NCBI GenBank assembly: GCA_964416315.1
Contig: CAYQDR010000008.1
Coordinates: 1-64,000, forward strand
From: CAYQDR01 sp964416315
Lineage (GTDB): Bacteria > Methylomirabilota > Methylomirabilia > Rokubacteriales > DASRDR01
Direction: 5' to 3'
DNA: 64,000 nucleotides
The notes beneath the pieces were generated by a model. The model searched no databases, was not told the origin of the DNA, and saw nothing but the letters and a program-made list of their open reading frames with translations. This document shows positions 1 through 10,423 of the stretch, piece after piece (within the stretch, counting starts at the first letter, position 1; each line of letters opens with the position of its first letter). Both the position numbers and the translations under genes were made by a program.

Positions 1-133
1 GGGCCTCGGCGCCCAGCGGGCGCCGACCACCTACCGCCAGTTGTATGATGTGGAGGAGCGCCGTGAGGGGACCCCCATCCGCCCGGGACCCCGCGGGGCT
101 CACCCGGTGCCACCCGCGGCGGTCCGACCGTGT

Positions 134-1455
134 CTACCGGGACGGCGTCGCTGCCGGCGCGGCTGCCGGCAGGTCCTGCTCGACGATGAAGGGGAGGGCC
201 ATCAGGGCGTAGACGAGCATCACGACCTCGCCGTCGCCGAAGTTGTGCTCGAACAGCCCGGCCACGAGGAACCCCGCCACGCCGCCCAGGCTCGCACACA
301 CGAGGGCCCGCTCGCGCGGCCGGTCGCGGCCGATGCGGCCGAGGGTCCGGCGCCCCTCGTGGAAGAAGACGACCCAGAGCCAGACCCACACGGCGAGCGC
401 CGGCAGGCCCCGCTCCGCCGCGATCTGGATCGGGGAGTTGTGGAGATGGCCGGTGGACGGGCGCACCGCCTCCGGCCGGCGGTAGTGCTGGTACCAGGCG
501 CGGACCTGCCCCGGCCCCACGCCGAGCAGCGGGTGGTCCGCGATCATCTGGAGCCCGCTCCGCCACATCGCCACCCGGTCGCGGATCGTCTCGTCCTGGA
601 GGTTGGCCATGGAGCGGACGCGGTCGCGCAGCGGCCCCGGGGACACCGCCGCGACGACCAGCGTCACGGCGAGGAGGGTGATGAGGAGGCGGGCCGTCCG
701 CCGCCCGGTCGCGACCAGTCCCAGGGTCCCCGCGGCGAAGCCGAGCCACGCGTTCCGGGAGTAGGTGAACGCGAGCGCCGCCACCGTCACCGCTCCCGCC
801 GGCACCATCCACCACGCCCCCCGCCAGGAGACGTTGGCGAGGTACGCGAGGAAGAAGATCGCCCCGAGGAGGAGCACGCCGCCGAAGGTCATGTAGATGC
901 TGAAGGGCCCGCGGACGCGCTCGGGGTGCGTACAGATGTCCGCGACCCACCGTGCCGGCAGGAAGCCCGGGCGCGCCCCGCAGACGTAGGCCTGGGCGAG
1001 GCCGTAGCACGCCATGAGCGTCAGGACGACCAGAAAGCCCTGCCAGAGGCGGAGGGCGTGGGTCGGGTCGCGCGTGTACCAGAGGACCAGGTAGAAGGTC
1101 GCGATCCGCAGCGTGTCGCGGGCGATCCAGAGGCTCCAGCCGGGATCCCCCGAGAGCGCGGCGGAGAGCACCGTGAGGCCCGTCAGGGCGAGGAGCGGCG
1201 GCGTGAGCGGGTGGCGGCGCAGCGGCTCGGAGTCCGTCCAGATCTTCAGCGCCACGCGCGCCAGGCACTGCCCGGTCCCGAGCCCCTGGATCACCGTCGC
1301 CCAGGGCAACACGAGCACGAAGAGCAGGGCGAGCAGGATCTGCGAGGCGCTGATCGAGAACGCGAGCGTGACGAAGAATGCCGCCAGGAGCGCCTCCCGG
1401 ACGAGCCGGAAGGTTTCCCACGCGGGCGGCAGGGGGACCGGCTGGGCGAGCGCGG

Positions 1456-1459
<4 letters not shown>
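134..1459 (-). CDS. O-antigen ligase / polymerase family membrane protein
   Basis: This is a polytopic inner-membrane protein of about 441 residues, the usual size for WaaL/Wzy-type enzymes that join or polymerise lipid-linked glycans at the periplasmic face. About ten hydrophobic segments are visible. The Wzy_C signature region is near the C-terminal third: DHPLLGVGPGQ followed by TGHLHNSPIQIAAERGLPAL. The GTG start at 1459 overlaps the stop of the upstream exporter gene as GTGA, so the two are translationally coupled. The pairing with an MsbA-like exporter and a glycosyltransferase fits lipopolysaccharide or capsule assembly. Ligase versus polymerase cannot be decided from sequence alone. 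Confidence 0.85.
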
Positions 1460-3192
<1,733 letters not shown>

Positions 3193-3333
3193 AGGGACTC
3201 CCGGTGCGGCTATTCTAGCAGGTCGCTGAAGAACACGAGAGCGCATAGATTGGTCCGCGCGCACCTGAGAGAAGCGTTCCGAGCGCGGGCTTTGCCCGCG
3301 CAACCTTTCCGAAGGGGGGAGGTTCGGCCCCCC

Positions 3334-3359
3334 GAAATAAAGGGGGGCGGAGCCCCCCT
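3334..3359 (-). terminator. Rho-independent terminator after the glycosyltransferase gene
   Basis: Read on the minus strand there is a perfect 7-bp stem, GGGGGGC / GCCCCCC, with a TCC loop, followed by TTTATTT. It sits between the glycosyltransferase stop (3396) and the msbA start (3192). It probably ends the upstream transcript and makes msbA-ligase a separate unit. A second imperfect G/C hairpin lies beside it at about 3316-3333. Confidence 0.6.
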
Positions 3360-3395
3360 CCGAGGTTCTCTAGCAGTCCCGGCAGGGGCCGAGGC

Positions 3396-4532
3396 TCAAT
3401 TGTTCGGGACGGCGAGGCGTCGGTAGAGGGCCTCCAGGCGCTCGACCTTCACCTTCGTGGAGAAGCGCTCGGCGACCCGCTGCCGCCCCGCGCGGCCCAG
3501 GGCCTGCGCCCAGGCCGGGTCGGCCAGGAGGCGCAGGATGGCCGCGGCGAGCGCCGCCGGGTCGCGCGGCGGGACGAGGAGCCCCGTCCGCTCGTGCAGG
3601 ACGAGCTCCGGGTTGCCGGCCGCGTCGGTCGCCACGACCGGGGTCTCCATCGCGAGCGACTCCCGGAGCGTCCCCGTGATGCCGAGGCCGACGTGGGAGG
3701 CGTCCACCGACACGGTCGTGGCGGCGAGGATGTCCGGGACGTCGTCGCGATACCCCCAGATCGTCGCGCCGTGGTCGAGCCCGAGCTCCACGGCGAGCCG
3801 CCGGAGTCGCTCGGCCTTGTCGGGCGTGGCGCCGACGAGGAGGAGGCGCGCGTCCGGTCGCGCGGCGCGCACGCGGACGAAGGCGCGCAGGACGTCGTCG
3901 TTGCCCTTCGGCTCCCGCACGCCGATCTGGGTGAGGAGCGGGACGGCGGGTCCGAGGCCCAGCTCCGCGCGGACGCGACGCGCGTCCGCGCGCGCGGGGT
4001 CGAAGCGCTCGACGTCGGTGCCGGAGTAGACGACCTCGATCTTCTCGGCCGGAACGCCTTGCCGGACGAGGTCCGTCCGGATCGCCTCGCAGACGGCGAC
4101 GATGCGGGCGACGAGCCGGCTCGCGTCGGCCCAGCGGCTCACGGGCGCGAGCGGGAAGCTCACCCCGCGGTTCACGACGAGCGGCGGCCGGGGACCGAAG
4201 AGCCGGGCGAGGAGCGTCAGGGTCCGCCCGCCGCCCTTGTGGGCGTGGACGACCTGGATCCGCTCGGCGCGGAGGAGGGCCGCCAGGCGCGCCGCGCCGA
4301 GGGGGTCGGCGGGAGCGCGGAAGACGCCGTGGTGGACGAAGCCGGCGGCGTGCGCCTCGGTCGCCCAGCGGGCGCTCGGGCGGGTCACGACGACGACGCG
4401 ATGCCCGTGCGCGGCGAGCCCGCGGGCGAGGTCGCGGAGCTGGATGGCGGCGCCGGTGTGGAAGTCCCCCTTGGGGTAGATGTGGAGGACTCGCAGCGGC
4501 TCTCTCCCCCCGCCGGGGGCGAGGGGGGGCAA
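3396..4532 (-). CDS. Glycosyltransferase family 4 (GT-B fold)
   Basis: This gene makes a protein of about 378 residues that would transfer a sugar from a nucleotide donor onto a growing surface glycan at the cytoplasmic face of the membrane. The N-terminal half opens with LRVLHIYPKGDFHTGAAIQL, the GT4 acceptor-domain pattern. The C-terminal half carries the donor-site motif ESLAMETPVVATDAAGNPEL, with the E-x7-E spacing typical of the family, and ends with the usual RFSTKVKVERLEALYRRL helix. The start is inferred as TTG at 4532, three bases after the upstream stop, with GAGGA about 6 bases ahead. No ATG or GTG is suitably placed. The neighbours suggest lipopolysaccharide or exopolysaccharide work, and the sugar specificity is unknown. 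Confidence 0.83.
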   Translation of the reverse strand: MPPLAPGGGREPLRVLHIYPKGDFHTGAAIQLRDLARGLAAHGHRVVVVTRPSARWATEAHAAGFVHHGVFRAPADPLGAARLAALLRAERIQVVHAHKGGGRTLTLLARLFGPRPPLVVNRGVSFPLAPVSRWADASRLVARIVAVCEAIRTDLVRQGVPAEKIEVVYSGTDVERFDPARADARRVRAELGLGPAVPLLTQIGVREPKGNDDVLRAFVRVRAARPDARLLLVGATPDKAERLRRLAVELGLDHGATIWGYRDDVPDILAATTVSVDASHVGLGITGTLRESLAMETPVVATDAAGNPELVLHERTGLLVPPRDPAALAAAILRLLADPAWAQALGRAGRQRVAERFSTKVKVERLEALYRRLAVPNN

Positions 4533-4534
4533 CC

Positions 4535-5905
4535 CTAGTCCTCGGAGACCGGCAGGCCCGCCTCCATCCACCCGCTCATCCCGCCCCAGACGTTGACGAG
4601 GCGCGTGAAGCCTTGCCGGAGGAGGAGGCTTCCGGCCGTGCTCGAGCGCGGACCGCCGCGGCAGACCAGCGCGATCGTCTTCTCGCGCGGCAGCTCGCCC
4701 GCCCGACCCGGGACCTGCCGCATCGGGATGTGGAGGGCGCCCGGGACGTGCCCTTCCTGCCACTCGACCGGCTCCCGCACGTCGAGCACGACCAGGTCGC
4801 GCTCGGCCGCGAGCCGGCGCGCGAGCTCGGGGGCGGTCAGGTTGGGCAGCTCGGCGACGGGAAGGCCGGAGGCACCCACCGCCGGCGTGCCGGCGACGTA
4901 GCCGGGGACATCGTCGAGCCCGATGCGGGCCAGCGCCCCGAGCGCGCGCGCCGCGTCCGCCTCGGTCTCCGCGAGGAGCACGAGCGGCCGGTCGGGCGGC
5001 GCGAACCAGCCGACCCGGTCCGCGAACTGCGGGCTGTCGACCCAGACGTTCAGGCTGCCGGCGACGTGCCCCGCGCCGAACGCCCGCGGGTCGCGGATGT
5101 CCACGAGGACCGCGCCGGCCTCGAGCCGCGCGCGGAGCTCGCCCGGCCGGAGGCGCTCCGGCGTCGGGCGCTTGAGCATCACCACCCCCTTGTTCCTGGC
5201 GATGACCTGGTCCATGTTGGCGGGCCGCGGCGGGAGCCCCTCCATGAGCGCCCGGACGAACCCCCCGGGATCCGGATGGCGGAGCGCGGGGTTGAAGCGG
5301 CGCTCGAAGCCGATCGTCGAGCCGAGCTTCGCCGACATCGCGCGGCCGCACGCGGACCCGGCGCCGTGCGCCGGGTAGACCTCCACCGCGTCGTCGAGCC
5401 GCAGCACGCGCTCGAAGAGGCTCCGGTGGAGCGCGACGGCGGCCGTCTCCCCGCCGAAGTCCGGCCGCCCCACGTCCCCGACGAAGAGGGTGTCACCCGT
5501 CAGGACGAACCACGGCGCCGGCCCGCGGCTCGTGTCCGTCACGAGGAGACACATGCTCTCGGGGGTGTGCCCGGGCGTGTGCAGCACCTCGAGCTCCACC
5601 GAGCCGAGCCGGAGCCGCTCGCCATCCCGCAGACCCGTGTGGGGGAAGCGGACTTCGGCCGCCTCGTGCAGGCAGAGCGTCGCGCCGGTCCGGCCGGCGA
5701 GGTCGCGGTTGCCCGAGACGTGGTCGGCGTGGATGTGGGTGTCGATGACGTGCGTGAGGGTGAGCCCGCGCCCCCGCGCCAGCTCGACGTAGTGCTCCAC
5801 GTCGGCGCGGCCGGGGTCGATCACGGCCGCGACGCCCGCCCGCTCGCAGCCGATGAGATAGGCGATGCAGCCGGCCGCCTCGTTCTGGATCGCCCTGAAG
5901 ATCAT
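4535..5905 (-). CDS. MBL-fold hydrolase with two rhodanese domains (ETHE1/BLH-like sulfur enzyme)
   Basis: This 456-residue protein has a metallo-beta-lactamase domain followed by two rhodanese domains. The metal motif THIHADH, the later TPGHTPES and the PAHGAGS segment match persulfide dioxygenase-type (ETHE1/Blh) enzymes, which oxidise glutathione persulfide. The first rhodanese (from about residue 255) has LVLLAETEADA where the active Cys should be, so it looks inactive. The second keeps the Cys in LVCRGGPRSST and should carry persulfide. The gene precedes the glycosyltransferase by only 3 bases, probably as one transcript with the flavin reductase upstream. Sulfide or thiosulfate detoxification is inferred. 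Confidence 0.88.
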   Translation of the reverse strand: MIFRAIQNEAAGCIAYLIGCERAGVAAVIDPGRADVEHYVELARGRGLTLTHVIDTHIHADHVSGNRDLAGRTGATLCLHEAAEVRFPHTGLRDGERLRLGSVELEVLHTPGHTPESMCLLVTDTSRGPAPWFVLTGDTLFVGDVGRPDFGGETAAVALHRSLFERVLRLDDAVEVYPAHGAGSACGRAMSAKLGSTIGFERRFNPALRHPDPGGFVRALMEGLPPRPANMDQVIARNKGVVMLKRPTPERLRPGELRARLEAGAVLVDIRDPRAFGAGHVAGSLNVWVDSPQFADRVGWFAPPDRPLVLLAETEADAARALGALARIGLDDVPGYVAGTPAVGASGLPVAELPNLTAPELARRLAAERDLVVLDVREPVEWQEGHVPGALHIPMRQVPGRAGELPREKTIALVCRGGPRSSTAGSLLLRQGFTRLVNVWGGMSGWMEAGLPVSED

Positions 5906-5932
5906 GCCTCGTGGCTCCTCACGGTCCCGCGC

Positions 5933-6409
5933 TCACTCCAGGTGGTGGTAGCCGCCGTGGAAGTAGACGAGCGGCGGGCCTCCGGCGACCGAGACGCCCT
6001 CGACCTGGCCGACGAAGATGGTGTGGTCGCCGCCGGTATAGCGCTGGACGATGCGGCATTCCAGTGACGCGACCACGTCCTCGAGGATCGGCAGGCCCGC
6101 CCGTCCCTCCCGGAAGGCGACGCCGGCGAACTTGTCGGACCCGGAGACCGCGAAGCGCCGGGCCAGGTGCTCCTGGCTCTTGCCGAGCACGTTGACCGCG
6201 AACCAGCCGTGCGCGTCCACCGCCGGGTGGGCCGTGGCGGCGTGGTCCACGCAGACCAGCACCAGCGGCGGATCCAGCGACACGGACGTGAACGCGCTCG
6301 CGGTGAGCCCGCAGGGACGGCCCTCCCCGTCCCGCGTGGTCACGATCGTGACCCCGGCCGGGAAGTGGCGCAACGCGGAGCGGAACTCGTCGGCGCTGAC
6401 GGGCATAAG
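5933..6409 (-). CDS. Flavin reductase domain protein (DIM6/NTAB family)
   Basis: This 158-residue FMN-binding split-barrel protein begins MPVSADEFRSALRHFPAGVT, a typical start for the flavin reductase component of two-component monooxygenases. GLTASAFTSVSLDPPLVLVC is the conserved flavin-binding stretch. It would pass reduced FMN to a partner oxygenase, but no obvious partner adjoins it; the LLM oxidoreductase at 22.9 kb is the only flavin enzyme in the window that might use it. ATG 6409 has GGAAGG 8 bases upstream, and the longer frame has no ribosome site. It lies 27 bases ahead of the MBL-rhodanese gene. Confidence 0.87.
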   Translation of the reverse strand, partial: LMPVSADEFRSALRHFPAGVTIVTTRDGEGRPCGLTASAFTSVSLDPPLVLVCVDHAATAHPAVDAHGWFAVNVLGKSQEHLARRFAVSGSDKFAGVAFREGRAGLPILEDVVASLECRIVQRYTGGDHTIFVGQVEGVSVAGGPPLVYFHGGYHHLE

Positions 6410-6483
6410 CCCGCCTTCCTTTGTAACAGAACGGCCCCGGGGATTCAACGGCCGGGGGGCCGCGCCGGCCGGCCGGGCCTGCC

Positions 6484-6512
6484 TTGACAAGGGTGGGGCT
6501 GCTCGCTACCGT
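6484..6512 (+). promoter_or_regulatory. Sigma-70-like promoter for the peptide ABC operon
   Basis: TTGACA (6484-6489) is a perfect -35, followed by a 17-base spacer and a weak -10 TACCGT (6507-6512). The start codon of the substrate-binding protein follows about 75 bases later. The -35 and spacing are what is seen; activity is inferred. Confidence 0.45.
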
Positions 6513-6586
6513 GGGCGTAGTCTCCGACCCGACACCGTCGCGAACGCACCACGGGCGAAGGGGCCTCGCCCCCCGGGAGGTCGAGC

Positions 6587-8200
6587 ATGGAGCGACACGA
6601 GCGGATGCCCGAGACACCAACCGTCGAGACCCTGGTCAAGGCCTGGCGGGCGGGCGCCGTGCCCCGCCGCGAGTTCCTCCGCCGCGCGGCCTTGCTGGGC
6701 ATCGGCGCCGCGGCCGCGAACACCCTCCTCGAGCGCGAGGCCCCCGCTCAGACGACGCAGAAGCGCGAGCTGGTGGTCGGCCAGGGCGGCGACATCTCGA
6801 AGTTCGACCCGCACTACTCGACGTCCGCGAACGACATCCGCGTGTCGTTCAACACCTTCGACAATCTCGTGAGCCGCCATCCGGACGGAAAGCTCTACCC
6901 CGGGCTGGCGACCGAGTGGAAGAGCACCGCGCCCACCACCTGGCAGTTCAAGATCCGGCAGGGGGTGCGCTGGCACAACGGCGACCCGTTCAGCTCCGCC
7001 GACGCCAAGTTCAGCCTGGAGCGGACGTGGGACCCGGCGCTCAAGACCCGGGTCAACACCGTGTTCACGACGATCGATCGCGTCGAGGCGCCTGACCCGG
7101 CGACGGTCCTCATCCACACCAAGCAGCCGGACCCGCTGCTGCCGGCCCGCCTCGCCTTCTACGGCGGCCAGATCGTCCCCAAGAAGTACATCGAGGCGGT
7201 CGGCAGCGACGCGTTCAATGCGAAGCCCGTCGGCACGGGACCGGTGCGCTTCGTGTCGTGGACCAAGGACGACAAGGTCGTCATGGAGGCGAACCCCGAC
7301 TACTGGGGCGGCCGGATCGACGTGGATCGCGTGATCTTCCGGTCGATCCCGGAGAACGCCGCGCGCGTCGCGGCGCTCCTCAAGGGCGAAATCGACGTGA
7401 TGGTGCTGCTGACCCCTGACCACTTCGACCGCGTGAACCAGCACCCAACCACCCGGGCGGTCGGGGTGCTCTATGCCGGGCTGTACGTGCTGGCCGTCAA
7501 CTCCAAGGTGCCGCCGCTCAACACCCCCCTGGTCAAGCAGGCGATGTCGCTGGCGGTGGACCGGGAGGCGATCGTCAAGGAGCTGTGGCGCGGCCGCGGG
7601 ATCGCCCCGAACGGGCCGATCGCCAGGGGCGACAACCACTACGACACGACGCTGTCGCCGTTGGCGTTCAACCCGAAAGAGGCGAGGGAGCGGCTCAAGA
7701 AGGCGGGGTACAAGGGCGAGCCGATCTACATCGAGACGACCTCCGGCTACATGGCCAACGACAAGCCGATGTCCGAGGCGATCGCCGCCATGTGGAAGGA
7801 CGTCGGCCTCAACGCCGTCGTCGAGGTGCTGGAGTACTCGGTGCGCGCGCAGAAGAACCGGGAGCGGACGTTCAAGGGCGTCTGGTGGTCCGACCCCACG
7901 TCGACACTGGGCGATCCGGACGGGATGATGTGGCGGCTCCTGTCCCCGGGCGGTCCCCAGGACTACTGGCGGCACCCGGAGTTCGACGAGCTCGGTCAGG
8001 CCGCCCGCTTCAGCCTCGACGAGAAGTTCCGCGGCGAGGCCTACAAGAAGATGACCCGGGTGTTCCTCGAGCACTTTCCCTGGATCCCGGTGATCCAGTC
8101 GTACGAGGATTACGGGCTCCAGAAGTACGTCGAGTTCACGCCGAACCCGAACCAGCAGTTCGAGATCCGGCGCTTCAACTCCCGCATGCGGCGCGCCTAG
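6587..8200 (+). CDS. Peptide/opine ABC transporter substrate-binding protein (SBP family 5)
   Basis: This 537-residue extracytoplasmic binding protein would deliver di- or oligopeptides, or a related solute, to the two permeases that follow. Near the N-terminus RREFLRRAAL followed by a small hydrophobic stretch is a twin-arginine (Tat) signal. The family core appears as NTFDNLVSRHPDGKLYPGLA and as FKIRQGVRWHNGDPFSSADA, the SBP_bac_5 hallmark. ATG 6587 follows GGGAGGTC at 7 bases. No peptide ATPase gene follows the permeases; instead the locus runs into remnants of a liv operon, so the ATP-binding subunits must be encoded elsewhere or shared. Confidence 0.9.
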   Translation: MERHERMPETPTVETLVKAWRAGAVPRREFLRRAALLGIGAAAANTLLEREAPAQTTQKRELVVGQGGDISKFDPHYSTSANDIRVSFNTFDNLVSRHPDGKLYPGLATEWKSTAPTTWQFKIRQGVRWHNGDPFSSADAKFSLERTWDPALKTRVNTVFTTIDRVEAPDPATVLIHTKQPDPLLPARLAFYGGQIVPKKYIEAVGSDAFNAKPVGTGPVRFVSWTKDDKVVMEANPDYWGGRIDVDRVIFRSIPENAARVAALLKGEIDVMVLLTPDHFDRVNQHPTTRAVGVLYAGLYVLAVNSKVPPLNTPLVKQAMSLAVDREAIVKELWRGRGIAPNGPIARGDNHYDTTLSPLAFNPKEARERLKKAGYKGEPIYIETTSGYMANDKPMSEAIAAMWKDVGLNAVVEVLEYSVRAQKNRERTFKGVWWSDPTSTLGDPDGMMWRLLSPGGPQDYWRHPEFDELGQAARFSLDEKFRGEAYKKMTRVFLEHFPWIPVIQSYEDYGLQKYVEFTPNPNQQFEIRRFNSRMRRA

Positions 8201-8202
8201 CG

Positions 8203-8220
8203 CCGGCCCCCGGGGGCCGG
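8203..8220 (+). promoter_or_regulatory. GC stem-loop between binding protein and permease genes
   Basis: CCGGCCCCCGGGGGCCGG is a perfect 18-bp palindrome right after the binding-protein stop. It lacks a T-run. Such stems commonly protect the upstream message, so that binding protein is made in excess over permease. That role is inferred. Confidence 0.4.
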
Positions 8221-8257
8221 CCCCGGGCAGGACCGCGGCCGGCCCACAGGGTTCTCC

Positions 8258-9193
8258 ATGCGCGCTGGCTTCGGCGGCTTCCTCGCCTACCGGCTCTTCC
8301 GCGCGCTCATCGCCCTCTGGCTCGTCTCGACGGTCGTCTTCGTCGTGATGCGGCTGTCGGGGGACCCGGCGCCGCTCCTCCTCCCGCCCGACGCCCCGAT
8401 CGCGGAGATGAACCGCGTGCGCCGGGAGCTTGGGCTCGACCGGCCCCTCCCCGTGCAATACGCCGTCTACCTCGGCAACGTCGTCCGCGGCGACTTCGGC
8501 CGCTCCATTCACTTCCGCGAGCCGGCGATGCGGGTCGCCTTCGCGTATCTGCCCGCGACGTTCGAGCTGGGCCTGACCGCGTTCGTCATCGCCGCCCTCG
8601 TCGCGTTCCCCGTGGGGGTGTTCTCGGCCGTGCGGCGGAACTCGCTGCTCGACCACGCGGCCATGGGATTCGCGCTGGTGGGCCAATCCGCCCCGACCTT
8701 CTTCATCGGCATCCTGTTCATCCTGATCCTGTCGCTCCGGCTGGACCTCTTCCCGACGTCGGGCCGGGGGGAGTGGCGGCACCTCGTCCTGCCCGCCCTG
8801 ACCCTCGGCGCGTTCGCGATGGCGTCGATCGCGCGGATCACCCGTTCGGCGGTTCTCGAGGTGCAGCGCGCCGACTACATCCGGACGGCGCGGGCGAAGG
8901 GGGTCGGGGAATTCGTGGTCGTCGCCAAGCACACCCTCAAGAACGCCGCCCTTCCGATCCTCACCATCACCGGCCTCCAGTTCGGGACGCTCCTCGGCGG
9001 GGCTGTGGTGACGGAGACGGTCTTCGCGTGGCCCGGGATGGGCCGCCTCGCGATCCAGTCGATCTACAACCGCGACTATCCCGTCGTGCAGTCCACGGTG
9101 TTCATCGCCGCGGCTCTCTTCATCGTCATCAACCTCGTGCTGGACGCGCTCTACGGGGTGTTGGACCCGCGGGCTCGGGAGAAGGCGGCGTGA
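8258..9193 (+). CDS. dppB: Dipeptide/oligopeptide ABC permease, DppB type
   Basis: This is a 311-residue inner-membrane permease with about six hydrophobic segments. The N-terminal LVSTVVFVVMRLSGDPAPLL and the periplasmic loop ending GDFGRSIHFREP are DppB/OppB features. The EAA-type loop that docks on the ATPase is YIRTARAKGVGEFVVVAKHT, followed by LKNAALPIL. It pairs with the next gene to form the channel. ATG 8258 has only a poor ribosome site, so coupling to the upstream message through the stem-loop region is likely. Confidence 0.9.
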   Translation: MRAGFGGFLAYRLFRALIALWLVSTVVFVVMRLSGDPAPLLLPPDAPIAEMNRVRRELGLDRPLPVQYAVYLGNVVRGDFGRSIHFREPAMRVAFAYLPATFELGLTAFVIAALVAFPVGVFSAVRRNSLLDHAAMGFALVGQSAPTFFIGILFILILSLRLDLFPTSGRGEWRHLVLPALTLGAFAMASIARITRSAVLEVQRADYIRTARAKGVGEFVVVAKHTLKNAALPILTITGLQFGTLLGGAVVTETVFAWPGMGRLAIQSIYNRDYPVVQSTVFIAAALFIVINLVLDALYGVLDPRAREKAA

Positions 9194-9206
9194 GCGCGGG
9201 CCGACC

Positions 9207-10103
9207 GTGAGCCGCGTGTTCGAGCAGCCCGCCGCCGTCCCGCTGGCGCTGCCGGCTGTCAGGCGGCGTCGGCGCCGCGTCCCGTGGCTCTTGATCACCT
9301 CGGGGGCCTTCGTCGGCGCGCTCGCCGTCGTGGCGGTGGCGGCGCCGTACCTCGCCCCCCAGAACCCCGAGCGCGGCTCGCTCCGCGCCCGCCTCGTCGC
9401 GCCGACCCTCGAGGCGTCGGACGGGAAGGCCCACCCGCTCGGCACCGACCACCTGGGGCGGGACGTCCTCTCGCGGGTCATCTACGGGACCCGGGTGTCG
9501 CTCACGATCGGCTTCGCCGCGGTCGCCGTGGGCGGCCTGGTGGGCGGGCTCCTCGGGCTCCTGGCCGGCTTCCGCGGCGGCTGGCTGGACGAGGTCATCA
9601 TGACGGTCGCCGACGCCCAGCTCGCCTTCCCGTTCATCCTCCTCGCGATCGGCATCATCGCCGTGCTCGGCCCGTCCTTCCCCAACCTCATCGTCGTCGT
9701 CGGGCTGTCGGGCTGGGTGACGTACGCCCGGGTGCTGCGCGCCCAGGTCCTCTCGCTCCGGCGGCGCGAGTTCGTGGACGCGATCGTGGGGCTGGGCGGC
9801 TCGATCCCGCGGGTCCTCCTCCGCCACATCCTGCCGAACGTCGGCTCGACGCTCATGGTCATCGCCACGCTGGAGCTGGCCCGGGCGATCGTGCTGGAGG
9901 CGACGCTCTCCTTCCTCGGCCTGGGCATCCAGCCGCCGACGCCGTCCTGGGGGGGCATGATCCACGAGGGGCGGGAGTACCTCGACACGGCGTGGTGGAT
10001 CTCGGTCGCACCCGGCCTCATCCTCATGCTGACGTCGCTCGTCGTGAGCCGGACCGGCGACTGGCTGCGGGATGTCCTGGACCCGACCCTGCGGGGCGAG
10101 TAG
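9207..10103 (+). CDS. dppC: Dipeptide/oligopeptide ABC permease, DppC type
   Basis: This 298-residue permease partners the DppB-type protein. It has a short cytoplasmic N-terminus, one membrane segment and then HPLGTDHLGRDVLSRVIYG, the diagnostic DppC motif, before the five-helix core. The ATPase-docking loop is in DAIVGLGGSIPRVLLRHILP. It starts at GTG 9207, 13 bases after the upstream stop. Normally dppD and dppF would follow; here a livM remnant follows instead, which suggests a deletion or rearrangement at about 10.1-10.26 kb. Confidence 0.9.
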   Translation: MSRVFEQPAAVPLALPAVRRRRRRVPWLLITSGAFVGALAVVAVAAPYLAPQNPERGSLRARLVAPTLEASDGKAHPLGTDHLGRDVLSRVIYGTRVSLTIGFAAVAVGGLVGGLLGLLAGFRGGWLDEVIMTVADAQLAFPFILLAIGIIAVLGPSFPNLIVVVGLSGWVTYARVLRAQVLSLRRREFVDAIVGLGGSIPRVLLRHILPNVGSTLMVIATLELARAIVLEATLSFLGLGIQPPTPSWGGMIHEGREYLDTAWWISVAPGLILMLTSLVVSRTGDWLRDVLDPTLRGE

Positions 10104-10219
10104 CACCGCGGGGAGGAGTGCCGTGGGGAGTAGTGCGGCGGTATCACCCCGCGCGTGCCCCCGTGCCTTGCATTGGCGCGGGCACGCCGGTAGGCTGGTG
10201 CACGCCCGAGAGAACGTCG

Positions 10220-10239
10220 CCCGGGGCGTCGGCCCCGGG
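10220..10239 (+). promoter_or_regulatory. Stem-loop upstream of the livM remnant
   Basis: CCCGGGGC - GTCG - GCCCCGGG forms a perfect 8-bp stem with a 4-base loop, about 20 bases before the AAGGAG ribosome site of the livM stub. There is no T-run on the plus strand, so it is probably not a terminator. The remaining bases between 10104 and 10258 show no gene. Confidence 0.35.
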
Positions 10240-10258
10240 GCTCACCAAGGAGTGACAC

Positions 10259-10423
10259 ATGCTCGCCGGCGCCATCGCCTACGAGTTCCTCAAGAGCTAC
10301 GCGTACAAGTACGCGGCCTTCACATGGCAGATGACGCTCGGGGTCACGATGCTCCTCATCATCCTCTTCGTGCCCGGGGGGCTCTGGAGCGTGGCCGGGC
10401 GGCTCTCCCGGCGGGAGCGCTGA
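10259..10423 (+). pseudogene. livM remnant (C-terminal 54 codons of a branched-chain amino acid permease)
   Basis: A short frame of 54 residues matches only the end of LivM permeases: GAIAYEFLKSYAYKY followed by TWQMTLGVTMLLIILFVPGG, the last membrane helix plus the FxPGGL tail. An intact LivM has about 300-330 residues, so the first 250 or more are missing. It still has a good ribosome site (AAGGAG, 7 bases before ATG 10259), and its TGA overlaps the ATG of the following livG (TGATG). Translation coupling to livG may explain why the tail survives. Together with the damaged livG next door it marks a decaying liv operon. Confidence 0.7.

Noticed and set aside
1..133. Possible end of a gene entering from the left
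   Set aside because: The plus-strand frame here shows no family similarity I can support, and its continuation is antisense to the O-antigen ligase.
3396..5351. A 651-codon version of the glycosyltransferase
   Set aside because: The extra N-terminal part is antisense-like low-complexity sequence overlapping the MBL-rhodanese gene; family similarity begins only after 4532.
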